The notes under the pieces were generated by a model that did not search any database, was not told the origin of the DNA, and was given only the letters and a program-made list of their open reading frames with translations. Shown piece by piece: positions 49,513 through 59,432 of a DNA stretch of 64,000 bases. The translations under genes and the position numbers were made by a program. Source of the DNA: Juglans regia (lineage: Eukaryota; Streptophyta; Magnoliopsida; Fagales; Juglandaceae); contig NC_049905.1 in assembly GCF_001411555.2 (NCBI RefSeq), positions 9,143,053-9,207,052 of the forward strand, given 5' to 3'. Position 1 is the stretch's first letter. Every line of letters starts with the position of its first letter.

Positions 49513-52500
49513 GGCATCACCGGTGGCAGTGCAACCGTCTGGCCACCCTTAGCAGCCAGGCCTCTGGCCACCACTGGGCAGAACAGGGTTGCACAGATCG
49601 GGCTGCAAAGAGGTGCCACTGGGCAGCCCAGATGGGGCCACCCTTGGTGGTCAGGGCCCTGGCCGTCACAGGGCGGCACAGATGGAGCTGCCCTTGGCTG
49701 CTAGGCCTGCAGCTGTCACAGGGCACCCGATCTGGGCTGCTGGTGGCAGCCACAACAGGGTGGCTGCAGTTTTTTTTTTTTGTTTAAAATCTTATTTAAA
49801 AAATGATTTGTTTGGAAGTAAGATGATCTTTGACTGAAAAATATCTTTGACTTTTAAGTTTTCCCTTAGTACCCAAACATGCCCAAAGTCCTTGACAGCC
49901 TTAGAACTTAAGTCTAGCTGAATATAGTATAGTCTGTTCAAAAGAGCATCGTATTTTATCTAAATATGAGTGTCATGCTTAGCATAAATGTATGATGTGA
50001 TTAGTCATGGATGAATGAGTTAATTCCTTTGAAAACAAAAATAGACACCAAGGAAAATCAGACCAGTCCAAGTGTGCCAAAGTAGGATAGAGGACGTTTT
50101 GAGTCTTCTTTTACGAAGAAATATTGATAGCAATAGCTATGGGTGTTTTCCTAGATTGCAAAGGAGGATCTTTTATTACAAGCTTGAGCGTGCAATATAA
50201 GTGGCATGATCATAACCTTATGTATGCTGTAAATGTTATTATTTGCTTGAAAAAGTGTTGTTACTTATATGCTATATAAATGTCAATTGTTAGCCACTTT
50301 TAATGAATCTTGGTTGAATTATGATAACGTTGCTTGTGGATGCAATTATGTATGAGATGCTTATTATAGTTGTTTGTCTCGAATGGATGCCATGTCACGG
50401 TAACCATGCTTATGTATGTTAATATGCCATGTTTAGTTCTATACCATGCATATGAATATGACACACATAAATATGACATCCCATGAACATAATGAAGTCA
50501 ATAAGATGTTCACATGCATCATGATAAGATATGAGAAGCCATGTGAGCAACAAGAAAGCTTTAATACTTACTGATGAAAAAATAAAAAATAAGAAAGCTT
50601 TAATACTTGGCCTTATGTTATGCTATGGGTGATTGTGCACATCAAAACCTCAAGTGTAGTCCACCATATGTAATGTTATGATTTATGCGGTCAATGAAAA
50701 TCGGACCAATGCCCACAGAAATTATGATGGCCATTATGCAAGTGAAAGACAAGATTAACAAGTCATGCATAGAATATATTCGATGCATAAAGTCTATCTC
50801 TCATGTATCCATGTTACATGAATTCCCATGATTACTTCTTGAATTTTGCATATGTTTCTATTGAATGATCCACATGCTATATCTACATATAATTATGATG
50901 AACACTTCCAAGGTAAAGTCTAAGGTTAAGTTATGTGTATAATTATGATGGCCATTATGCAAGTGAAAGATAAGATTAACAAGTGATGCATAGAATATAT
51001 TCAATGCATAGAGTCTATCTCTCATGTGTCCATGTTACATGAATTCCTGTGATTACTTCTTGAATTCTGCATATGTTTCTACTGAATGATCCACATGCTA
51101 TATCTACATATAATTATGATGCACAATTCCAAGGTAAAGTCTAAGGTTAAGTTATGTGTATAGTATGATGTGTTATTTACCGAGTCTTCAACTCACTTTT
51201 GTATGTCCTATCTTTTGATGTCCCAAGTGATGATTATGTGGACATTGAACAGGAAGGCCAGGAGCAGATTTTTACCAGAATCTTAGACAGTGCTAACAAG
51301 TGTTATTGCCACATAGCACTAGTTTATGCTTTACGTCATTATGTTCTTACTTTCAGTTTTATAAAACACTGTAATGTAAAGCTATTTTTATGATTCAATG
51401 ATACGAGCAAAACTTTTATGATGCCCAATCTCTTACCAGGCACAAGTTACAAATGTACATAACATTCCTAACCTATGGGAAGGGGTGTTACACTGTGAGA
51501 CAGAAATTTTATGTAGGTAATAAGCAGGTGTCCGGAGGAAGAGCTCTACACTCCAGTAGCCCAAGAAACTTGTGAACTCCGACTGTTATTCTCTATTTAT
51601 CAACATTACTACTTTAGTTTAGATAGGCATGCTGTACAAAGTTTTATTCTTAGGGTGGAATGTATTTGAAAATTCCTCTGTTTAATTCTTAGGCATACAG
51701 TTTTTTTCTTGGTGATGTTCAAATACAATAGCTCTTCAAATTTGAAACGCCATAACCATGGAGCCATATCATTATTTGTTAATATCAATATATGACTTTG
51801 CTTTGGTGGTATATGCTACAAGTGAATTTGAGAGTACATTTATACCGACATTATGCACTCATCAGTAAAATCAACCAAAACTTAAAAGGAATGTGTCAAA
51901 GGGTACATAGGTAGATAATTTTAACTGACTTGTACATTGCTACCTGAGTTCCACTTCCATTGTCACTTCCATCCCGACTTAGTCCATTACTTCCATTATC
52001 ATGCTCATCACAGCTGCCAGTATTATTATCAGACCCATCATCACTTTCTGATTTTCCAGATTTTCTTGTTTGTGTCCCACTTTCACTCCCACTGCCACTA
52101 GACTGAGAAAGGGTGAGAAACAGATTCAAGTTGAGTAACATCAACACCAATTGCTCCAGAGTGAGCCACATGGTAATATAAATTGCCCCACTAAAATATT
52201 CAAGGACACACTAGTAATGAACTGAGGAAAACTCACACATAAATTTACGACAAATAACTATAAATTTGAAGTAGAGGTAGCAACTTACGCTGTGGCATCT
52301 CCTCCAAACATGCTGCCAGAGGTTTTTAAGTTCATTTTTCCGAATTGGTTTTGCTAAAAAATCAACTGCACCTTTTGAGAGACACTTGAAGACTATACCC
52401 ATTGAATCATGGGATGACATCACTGCATAGGTCCATCATCAGGTGTGACAAATAAACGCACCCAATCAGCAGTAGTTATACTGAACAAGCCTTATGTTTT

Positions 52501-53216
52501 CATAAGTTCCATGATAAAGAGGCTAAAAATAGTATTAAATAGTACTTACTAATCACGGGAATATTCTTTAGACTTTTGTGACTCATAATCTTGCATAAAA
52601 GTCCAATTCCAGATAAAACAGGCATGACAACCTCTGTTAGGATGAGATCTATATGATTAGTTGGATCTTCTAAGATTTTCCATGCTTGGATACCATTAGC
52701 AACAGCAGTGACTGCAAAGACCAGATTAAGAATTAAGCAGTATAAAGGAAAACCTAACCATCAGATTGAAACACAACTTCAATGTTCATTGGATGAAGCA
52801 TCAGTCTAGCCAGAGACAAAATAACTTCACCATAGCAGGAAAAGAAAATTACAACCTTCGTAGCTGCAGTTTCGAAGCAGAGCACTGACAACCTGGCGCG
52901 TAGAATCATCATTTTCCACCAACAGAACCTTCAAAGATCTGATAGGAAGAAACCTCTCCCAACATATAAAAGGTCCTTGAGGCTGTTGTTGCAGTATCTG
53001 AGACCCATCGTGAACCTGAATCAAAGCCCTGGGCCCATTGCTTACTTCTTGAGTTACCTCATTAATTCTCAACTCATCTTCCTCTAACGATTGCAAACCT
53101 TGGCCTTCACCAACTACCCCATTAGTCACTTGCTTTTGATCACAACTTATATGGCTATTTTGTTCAACCAACCCTCTACCCCGAACATCATCATTGTTTG
53201 CTGGAACAGCCCCCAT
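45450..53216 (-). CDS. PRR7: Pseudo-response regulator 7-like clock protein
   Basis: Ten coding exons join in phase: 53216-52856, 52711-52550, 52422-52289, 52102-51944, 47971-47782, 47681-47252, 47158-47131, 46803-46051, 45718-45645 and 45528-45450. The product is 789 residues. The pseudo-receiver starts [20 protein letters not shown] and contains [10 protein letters not shown], with Glu at the usual phospho-Asp site, then [19 protein letters not shown] and [19 protein letters not shown]. The middle region is Ser/Asn-rich with [13 protein letters not shown] [11 protein letters not shown] and a His/Gln tract. The C-terminus is a complete CCT domain ([20 protein letters not shown] joined to [20 protein letters not shown]). 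PRR7 proteins repress CCA1/LHY in the morning phase of the circadian clock in the nucleus. PRR3 is the main alternative, but the length and the Asn/Ser-rich linker favour PRR7. The intron at 47972-51943 is swollen by repeats. Confidence 0.93.
46441..46465 (-). repeat. His-coding trinucleotide tract in PRR7-like exon 8
   Basis: A GTG/ATG trinucleotide run (CAC/CAT on the coding strand) encodes eight His followed by YHHHVHN and then a Gln-rich stretch. It lies between the receiver and CCT domains in a disordered region. Such runs are length-variable. Confidence 0.85.
49474..49508. repeat. (GA)n microsatellite
   Basis: A pure GA run of about 35 bp is followed by a GC-rich 260-bp stretch with repeats of GGCCACC / GGCAGC type. 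That stretch gives overlapping but meaningless frames in all directions. Confidence 0.9.
50720..51161. repeat. 221-bp tandem duplication
   Basis: The block AATTATGATGGCCATTATGC ... GTTATGTGTAT occurs twice head to tail (50720-50940 and 50941-51161), with about 10-12 single-base differences. It lies inside the LTR-like block. Confidence 0.9.
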
Positions 53217-53310
53217 CAACCAACCGGATTCAAACAGGAAAGTAATTCGGAATCATACCCTTGTGTACTGTAGCAAGGAAGCCATACATTTCATCTTCAA
53301 AAATGAACCT
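53217..53310 (-). promoter_or_regulatory. PRR7-like 5' leader exon with two small upstream frames
   Basis: A splice acceptor (GTGCTTGCAG) ends at 53311, so the leader exon probably begins at 53310 and the rest of the 5' UTR lies further upstream. It holds two overlapping upstream frames before the main ATG: ATG at 53294-53292 with stop at 53255-53253 (13 codons) and ATG at 53256-53254 with stop at 53232-53230 (8 codons). They could lower translation of the main frame. Their use is not shown. Confidence 0.55.
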
Positions 53311-54239
53311 CTGCAAGCACAAACCCCTTAAACTCAATCTTAACCAAAGAGACGATTCATGACAGGTTCATCATGAAAGATCCCTTAGAAAGTAGAAATT
53401 ATAACCACTTCCCATCCATCCTAGTCCAACAAAAAATCGACATATAAACCTAAACCGGCTCCCATATTACAACAGTCCAGAAATTACAAATGTAACCAAA
53501 ACAAGGGAAATCAATCTAAAGCAACCAGCTTATGATGATTTATCAAAAATTTGAAACTACAACCACCTTATGATGATTTAACACGAGTGATTTCAGAACC
53601 TTAATAGCTCTGGAAATGAAAAGGATATTCAAAAACCAAACAAATCAAGTTTGTAATAAACAATCATCGACCTTGTATATCTCAGAGAAATATCTCAGTG
53701 AAAAGTTTTAAGTCAACCCAACCCCTCGCTCTGCCGCCACCAAAATCCTTTAAAAGCCCTAAATTACTCATAGGAGTGGAAGCTGAAAAAAGATATAGAT
53801 GGTCAAAGTTGCTAGATGGTCAAGCAGTCCAAGTAAACATCTACCTTAATTTTCGAATATTCTGACAAGAAGCATAATAATTTTTTTAATTTCCAATTCG
53901 AGGCAGGGTGGAAGAAGAGAGGAGATTCTCAAATCTGAGCAAGGTAACAGAAAATAAGATCTTACGAGAAATCAGTTTACGCTTGGGTTTTTCAAAAACT
54001 CATCGAAACAACCATACTAGATTGAAGTCTCTTACTTTCTAAGATCCCATGAAGGGAAACATGAAGATCCAAAAGCCCTAAATTATCTAATAATTTCCCA
54101 CATTTTCTCAGCCTCTAAACAGAGCACTACCACTAAAAAATAAACAAATTTTCTTTTCTCGAGGATAACATTAAAATTTAAAAAGAAGGAAAAAATACAG
54201 TAAAAGAATATTTCGATGTTAACTATAAAAAAGTCACCG

Positions 54240-54380
54240 GAAAAACCACACCTTCGAAGCTTTTTCCGATGAACATCATCAAACCACCACGGAAAGCATC
54301 AAAAGAAAGGCTTGACTGGCTAAGAAGTTCGGAAGAAAGAGGCCGGAGAGAGAGAGAGAGATTGGGGGAAGATATTATTT
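54240..54380 (-). other. Probable start of the PRR7-like transcript
   Basis: CT-rich sequence on the minus strand (GAGAGAGAGAGA on plus at about 54345-54362) is typical of a plant leader. The intron between this and the leader exon at 53310 is inferred, as PRR genes usually have a long 5' UTR intron. Confidence 0.35.
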
Positions 54381-54564
54381 CGTGGGGATGCTGACGTGTA
54401 ACAAATGGAGGTCTGAAGCGGCTCCGAAGTCCACGTCTGATGTAGGACCATCCAACGGGGAAAAATCAAGGCCATCCTTTTGTACGAGCTGGACAAAATC
54501 GAAACCTCGAACCGGAAGAGGAGTGAGACGAATCTTATACGATCCTTCCAGATCTGGGAGTCGA

Positions 54565-54570
54565 CACGTG
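54565..54570. promoter_or_regulatory. G-box CACGTG upstream of the PRR7-like gene
   Basis: A perfect CACGTG followed by GC (CACGTGGC, ABRE-like) lies about 200 bp upstream of the inferred transcript start. Related ACGT cores occur at about 54391 and 54665. G-boxes bind bZIP and bHLH factors, including light-signalling factors, which fits a clock gene, but binding here is inferred. Confidence 0.55.
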
Positions 54571-54771
54571 GCTAAAGGTCCCTTGTTGTTGAAGGCGCTG
54601 GAAAATAGAGACGGCGTCGTTCGAGGTTCAGGTAGTTTTGCTAGTCCTAGTCGCGTTTGTCTTTATCTCGATACGTGACAAGTGTACCCTTATCTTGGTC
54701 GTTGGGCCAGACAGGCAATTCACCATTCTGTCCTTAGATCTTTGTCTTGAGATATTAATTGAAAAATTCCA

Positions 54772-54924
54772 TACACAGCACTATTATTTTATTTTTATCA
54801 TATTAAATAAGATATGATATATTTATTATTATTAAATAATCATCTATTAGATAATTATAATCCAATAATAATAAATATATCATATCTTATATAATATAAT
54901 AAAAATGAGGGTGTTGTAGTATAT
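54772..54924. mobile_element. AT-rich foldback element upstream of the PRR7-like promoter
   Basis: A near-perfect inverted repeat: the left arm contains AAGATATGATATATTTATTA and the right arm its inverse (TAATAAATATATCATATCTT), around a 30-bp loop. The arms extend to about 60 bp each. It is most likely a MITE. Confidence 0.65.
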
Positions 54925-55022
54925 AATATTACTTTACTTGATTTGGTAATAGATTCGTGTATTTGCCTCCCATGAAAAAGCCCCTATGGCAGAATTTTTG
55001 TTTTGTAATTTTGCAAAGAGCA

Positions 55023-55912
55023 GGTCTGGTTTGGTTTTATAAACTTTTAAAATTATCTCATTTTATTTTATTTCATCTCATTATTTAAATATAATTTAAA
55101 TATAAATATTTTTTAATTTTTAACTTTTTTATCTAATCATTATTTAATTATTTTAATTTTTTCAAATTTTCAAACAAAATATAAAAAACATTTCAACTTT
55201 TTCAAATCTAAAAATAAAAATAATATTATAAAATTATACTTTAACCCTTTTTTAACTTTATATAATTTTGTTATTCAATTTTTCATCTAATAATTACCTA
55301 ATCATTACAACTTTCCTAAAATTTCTAACAAAACACAAAAAATATTTCAATTTTTTTCAAATTTCAAAATAAAAATAATATTACAAAATTAGATTTTAAC
55401 CCTCATTTAACTTTATAATTTTTTAATTCAGTTTTTTCTCTCTCATTTTTCAAAGAACAATGATACACCACCAATTATATTACAACTCAAATACTACTGC
55501 ACATTTAAATATTAATATTTTCTGTTTTAATTCAAAATTTATATACTTGCAGCAGTTCAGTAGATAAAATAATAATTTTTTTAAAATAATGATACTCATC
55601 ATTCCAATTTTCATCATCCTCTCATTATCATATGATGCGGCATTAGATAATTAGAAATTATTTATTATATTTTACTTATAAACGTATCATCTAATACCAC
55701 ATCATGGGATAATAAGAAAATGATGAGAAAAATTATGATGAATAGATATTTTCATTTTTTTATACTTAGTTGTAAACAAATTGTAGTATTAACTGTTCTT
55801 ATCTCATTTTCATTTTTCAAAATTCTATAAAATTTTTAACTCAAATCATTTTACTACTATTTACAAAATTTTCATCTTATCTTATCTCATATGTATGATT
55901 AAATGAGGCCTA
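55023..55912. repeat. Nested AT-rich MITE cluster
   Basis: It contains a Tourist-like left end (GGTCTGGTTTGGTTTTATAA), repeated TTTCAAATTTTCAAA/AACAAAATA stretches, the inverted-repeat unit at 55585-55740 shared with 37180-37325, and a right end AAATGAGGCCTAA. Order of insertion is not resolved and there is no coding content. Confidence 0.45.
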
Positions 55913-56790
55913 ACTCTACGTGCTATGGTATTATTCCACTTTTATCATATTTTATAAATGTAGTCGATTTTCTTACTATTGAACTATTTTTTTATTTTTT
56001 TACTTTTTTTTAAAGAACTCAAAAGTTGATGAGCAATAACACCTTATAGTAGGATAAGGGTGAGATTACTGCAAATAAATAGAGCAATTCATAAATAGTT
56101 CATATATACTTGATTTGAAACTCTGTTGATTTAATAAATGAGATATTTGCACACGTTAATATTGATTCGATATTAAACAAGTCAAACTCACAACTTAACT
56201 CGATTTAGGCTTGTGTACCAAACCCTTGTAAATTTGACTCGGCTCATTTGAGTTCATTATAAAGCTCGTAATTTTTGGATTATACATATGTGCATATTTA
56301 TTAGATATTAACTTAATATGCATTCCATATATAATTATATATTATTAATTTATTTATAGTTTACCTTATTTAATATATTTTATGTTTGTTAGAGAGATAA
56401 TAGTCTCTTGACTATAGCTATAACTATAAGTTGATAATATAATGCATATCATAGTGCAAGTTAATAGTATTTCTCTTTGGTCAAGGAATCGTACGTATCA
56501 TTAACCTTATACAAAATATAGTTTATATTAATTCTATATAAATGATAACACATGTTGTAATATATAACTATTAATTATAATTTATAGTTGCATATTATTA
56601 TATTTTCATATTGTAACATATTTATAAATATGTTACTATGTTATATTATATGGTTTATTATGTCATATTATAAACTATTATAAATACTTACGTGAACTTA
56701 TGACTTGTTATGTCATCTACATATATTATATGGTTTAATTTATTACATTTATCTTCTGTATTATGTCTTACTTGTGGTAAGGATCCGAGT

Positions 56791-57183
56791 ATCGTGTAAT
56801 AGGGTTGTAAGATCGGATTGATAGTCTTATTGGTCGGTCTCGGGGTATAGTTTTTTTGAATTGGACTGGACCGGATCGAGCCCGACCGAATGTGTATATA
56901 TATATATATTATATAATATATTACTTTATATAGTAGTTGTATAAGTTAATTATGTAATTTTCATTCAAGGAATCACCATTGATCATATATATATAAAATG
57001 AAATTATTTAATATTCATTAACCATAAATAAGATGTTAAAGAGATCACTTAATTTTAATTTTATTAATTTAATTAGTTTTTTTATTAATTTTTCTGTCAA
57101 AAAAAAAAAGAAAAAAGAGGGAAAAAAATTCATGGACCAAATCGGACTGAATGAACTGACCAAACTGGACCCTATTACACGAT
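56791..57183. mobile_element. 393-bp MITE with a perfect 15-bp inverted repeat
   Basis: ATCGTGTAATAGGGT at 56791-56805 is exactly inverted at 57169-57183. Next to both ends are GGTCGGT/ACTGGACCGG and GACCAAACTGG motifs, resembling the element at 14097-14839. The core is AT-rich. A 95-codon plus frame there has no domain. Confidence 0.8.
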
Positions 57184-57650
57184 TAAATAAAATAAATCTT
57201 ATAAATAAAAGTTTAAGTATATATAACAGATTAAATAGATGTCATAGCATTTTTAGAGAGTTTATGACCAAGTCAAGCTTAAGTGGACAACCTCCATTGC
57301 AAGGTACTTTTTGTCTTTGATATTGGTAATTTTTTTTGTGCCTGTACTAACTCAAGATCATTTTCTTGTTACCAAGTACAATGAGCTGAAAAAAAGGGTG
57401 GATTGGTTTTGTGAAGTTATTTATAAGAAAACTAATAAGCCCATTTTAGATATGGTGTATTGTTAGTTCTTTAGGTATGCTAGACTGGCACTTCAAGCGA
57501 GAGTTTTTAATAAATTTTGAAGAGGGTCACTCATCAACATGTGTCCTCGGCTATTTAAAATAAAAAATAAAAAAATCCGCCAGCTTTTCATTTTCCACTT
57601 CTCGCTTTACAGAAACAGAAGAGAAAAAGAAAAAGCTTCCATTTTAGATA

Positions 57651-57865
57651 GGTTGTGTTTAGATGTTGAAGTGAGTTGAGTTGAGTTGAGTTGAGTTGAG
57701 ATGATAAAATATTATTAGAATATTATTTTTTAATATTATTATTATTTTAGAATTTAAAAAAGTTGAATTGTTTATTATATTTTATTTTGAAATTTGAAAA
57801 AGTTGTAATGATGAATTGAGATGAGTTGAAATGAGTTGAGATGAGTTAGGTAACCAAACGAAGCC
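57651..57865. mobile_element. Tourist-like MITE, 215 bp
   Basis: It starts GGTTGTGTTTAGATGTTG and its inverted end is GGCTTCGTTTGGTTAC. TTA follows on the right and ATA precedes on the left, an imperfect duplication. The interior has five GAGTT steps and GATGAGTTGAGATGAG. It is the inverse of the copy at 38280-38474. Confidence 0.75.
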
Positions 57866-58059
57866 TTAGCCTTACTCTTTTTGAATAATATATAAATATA
57901 TATATTTATTTGTTTTTAATAAACTACCGTCCAAAGTACTGGCACTCATTCCACAATCCTTGCTGTCAGATTGACAGTGGGGTCAAGTGACATAAATAAA
58001 AGGAAAAATAATCACTTCTTCTCGGTACAGTCGCCGAATGCAAGCGGCGAGTAAACAAT

Positions 58060-58082
58060 TGACGTGGTATTATGCCACGTCA
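58060..58082. repeat. Palindrome TGACGTGG-tattat-GCCACGTCA
   Basis: Perfect 8-9-bp arms lie around an AT spacer, followed by GCTAATTTAAAAA. It resembles the palindrome at 33988-34003 plus its A/T-rich tail. Both lie 1-1.5 kb before a FAR1-like gene. Confidence 0.5.
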
Positions 58083-59432
58083 GCTAATTTAAAAATTTTT
58101 TTTTTGAGAAAACAGAACAACCTCTACTTTCATTTCTCTTTTGTTTTGGATTCCCGCTCGACCTCTCTCGTCTTCGGCTGGTGTGAAGAGATTCCCGCTT
58201 TGGTGCTCGACGTCGATACAGAGATCTTCGGCTGGTGTTTTTCCTTCAGATCGTAAGCTTGCATTGTCTTCGGCGTGGGTGATTTTTGGCGTGCTCTTTG
58301 TCGCACGTTCTTCATCTTCCTAGGTTTGCTCGGCCGTTCTTCATCTTCCTGGGTTTGCTCGGCGTGGGTGTCTTTCTCGCACATTCTTCATCTTCTTGGG
58401 TTTGCTCTTACATTTTTGTGTTGTTTGTTTGCAGGAGTTAAGGAGGTCTAACAGTTTTCGGCTTCAAATCGACTCTCTCTCGAAAGCTTTGGGATTTCGT
58501 GGTCTTCAAATGGAGCTGTGAGGTGAACTGGTCTAGCACGGTGGATATCAACTGGAACGCGTACAATGGTAAAGCACCTCTTACTGTGTGTGTTTGGAAA
58601 CCCAGCTCCGTGTTCATGTGTTTATGCCTTAGAAATGCATACTCATGTGAATGAAATTCATGTTTCTGAGTAAAAAAAAAAAAATATGCATAATATTCGA
58701 ACTTGTTTCTGCTGAGTTCTCAATCCAATTTTAATTAATTGCTACCTCTAAGTTATGGATGCAGTCATTTGTAGTCTAATTTTTCGTTCTAGTTACCATT
58801 CTCACAATTTTCATTATAGAGTTGTGCTTTGATCAGATGAAGCTTGTATCTAATTTAGTTATTTTTATATTAGCGTTTTAGGGACTCTTTGTGGACTGTT
58901 GCGTTATGTTTTTAAGATATGAGAGTTTCAATCTTTGTTTAAAGGAGGTGCTAATGGTATCCTATTTTTAGAAATTATTGACTGCCTCTCTAAATACAAA
59001 TTTACAATGTTGTGGAATTGGGGCTTGAAACTTGGTCTTTGATTTCTATATACAAGAAACATTTGTTTGGACCCTAGCAGTCAAAAGTTGTAGTTTTGAT
59101 ACCTTATTGCAAAGCTATAATTATTATTGTCTGGTATGATTAATGAAAAATGCATGCTCAAGACATTCCACTTGTTTGTTCACTTAGTATTCTTCTCAAA
59201 GACTGACTTTGGATATTGAACAATGTGTACAGGGCATTGGAAAAGGGGAAGAACACTCAAATCCGCTAACACTATCTCGCTCAAACACCCCTACCTCAGT
59301 ATGTTATTTCATACTTCAAAAAACTTATTGGAAATGGTCTACTCAATGTTTCTCATCCTAATTATCATTATTATTTTTATGTTAAGACATCCCTCAAACG
59401 AGTTTAGCCAACTTTCCAAATCACATGCACAG

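Larger units (their letters stand above)
48331..51492 (+). repeat. Probable solo LTR in the PRR7-like intron
   Basis: It starts TGTTACCCCCAGCCCCTTGG and ends AAGGGGTGTTACA. Near the end it has CCGAGTCTTCAACTCACTT, like the LTR-type block at 2233-5258. It contains no coding domain. The flanking five bases (atttg and ctgtg) match only in the last two, so the target duplication is unproven. A MITE-like insert with a GA microsatellite lies at about 49300-49870. It explains most of the 4-kb intron. Confidence 0.5.

Noticed and set aside
49509..49787. Long overlapping frames in the GC-rich stretch after the GA repeat
   Set aside because: Open frames occur on both strands with repeated Ala/Trp/Gly words, as expected from a GC-rich simple repeat inside an intron.
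54382..54678. 98-residue plus-strand frame in the PRR7-like promoter
   Set aside because: No domain, no codon bias typical of the neighbours, and it overlaps the likely promoter and G-box of the opposite gene.
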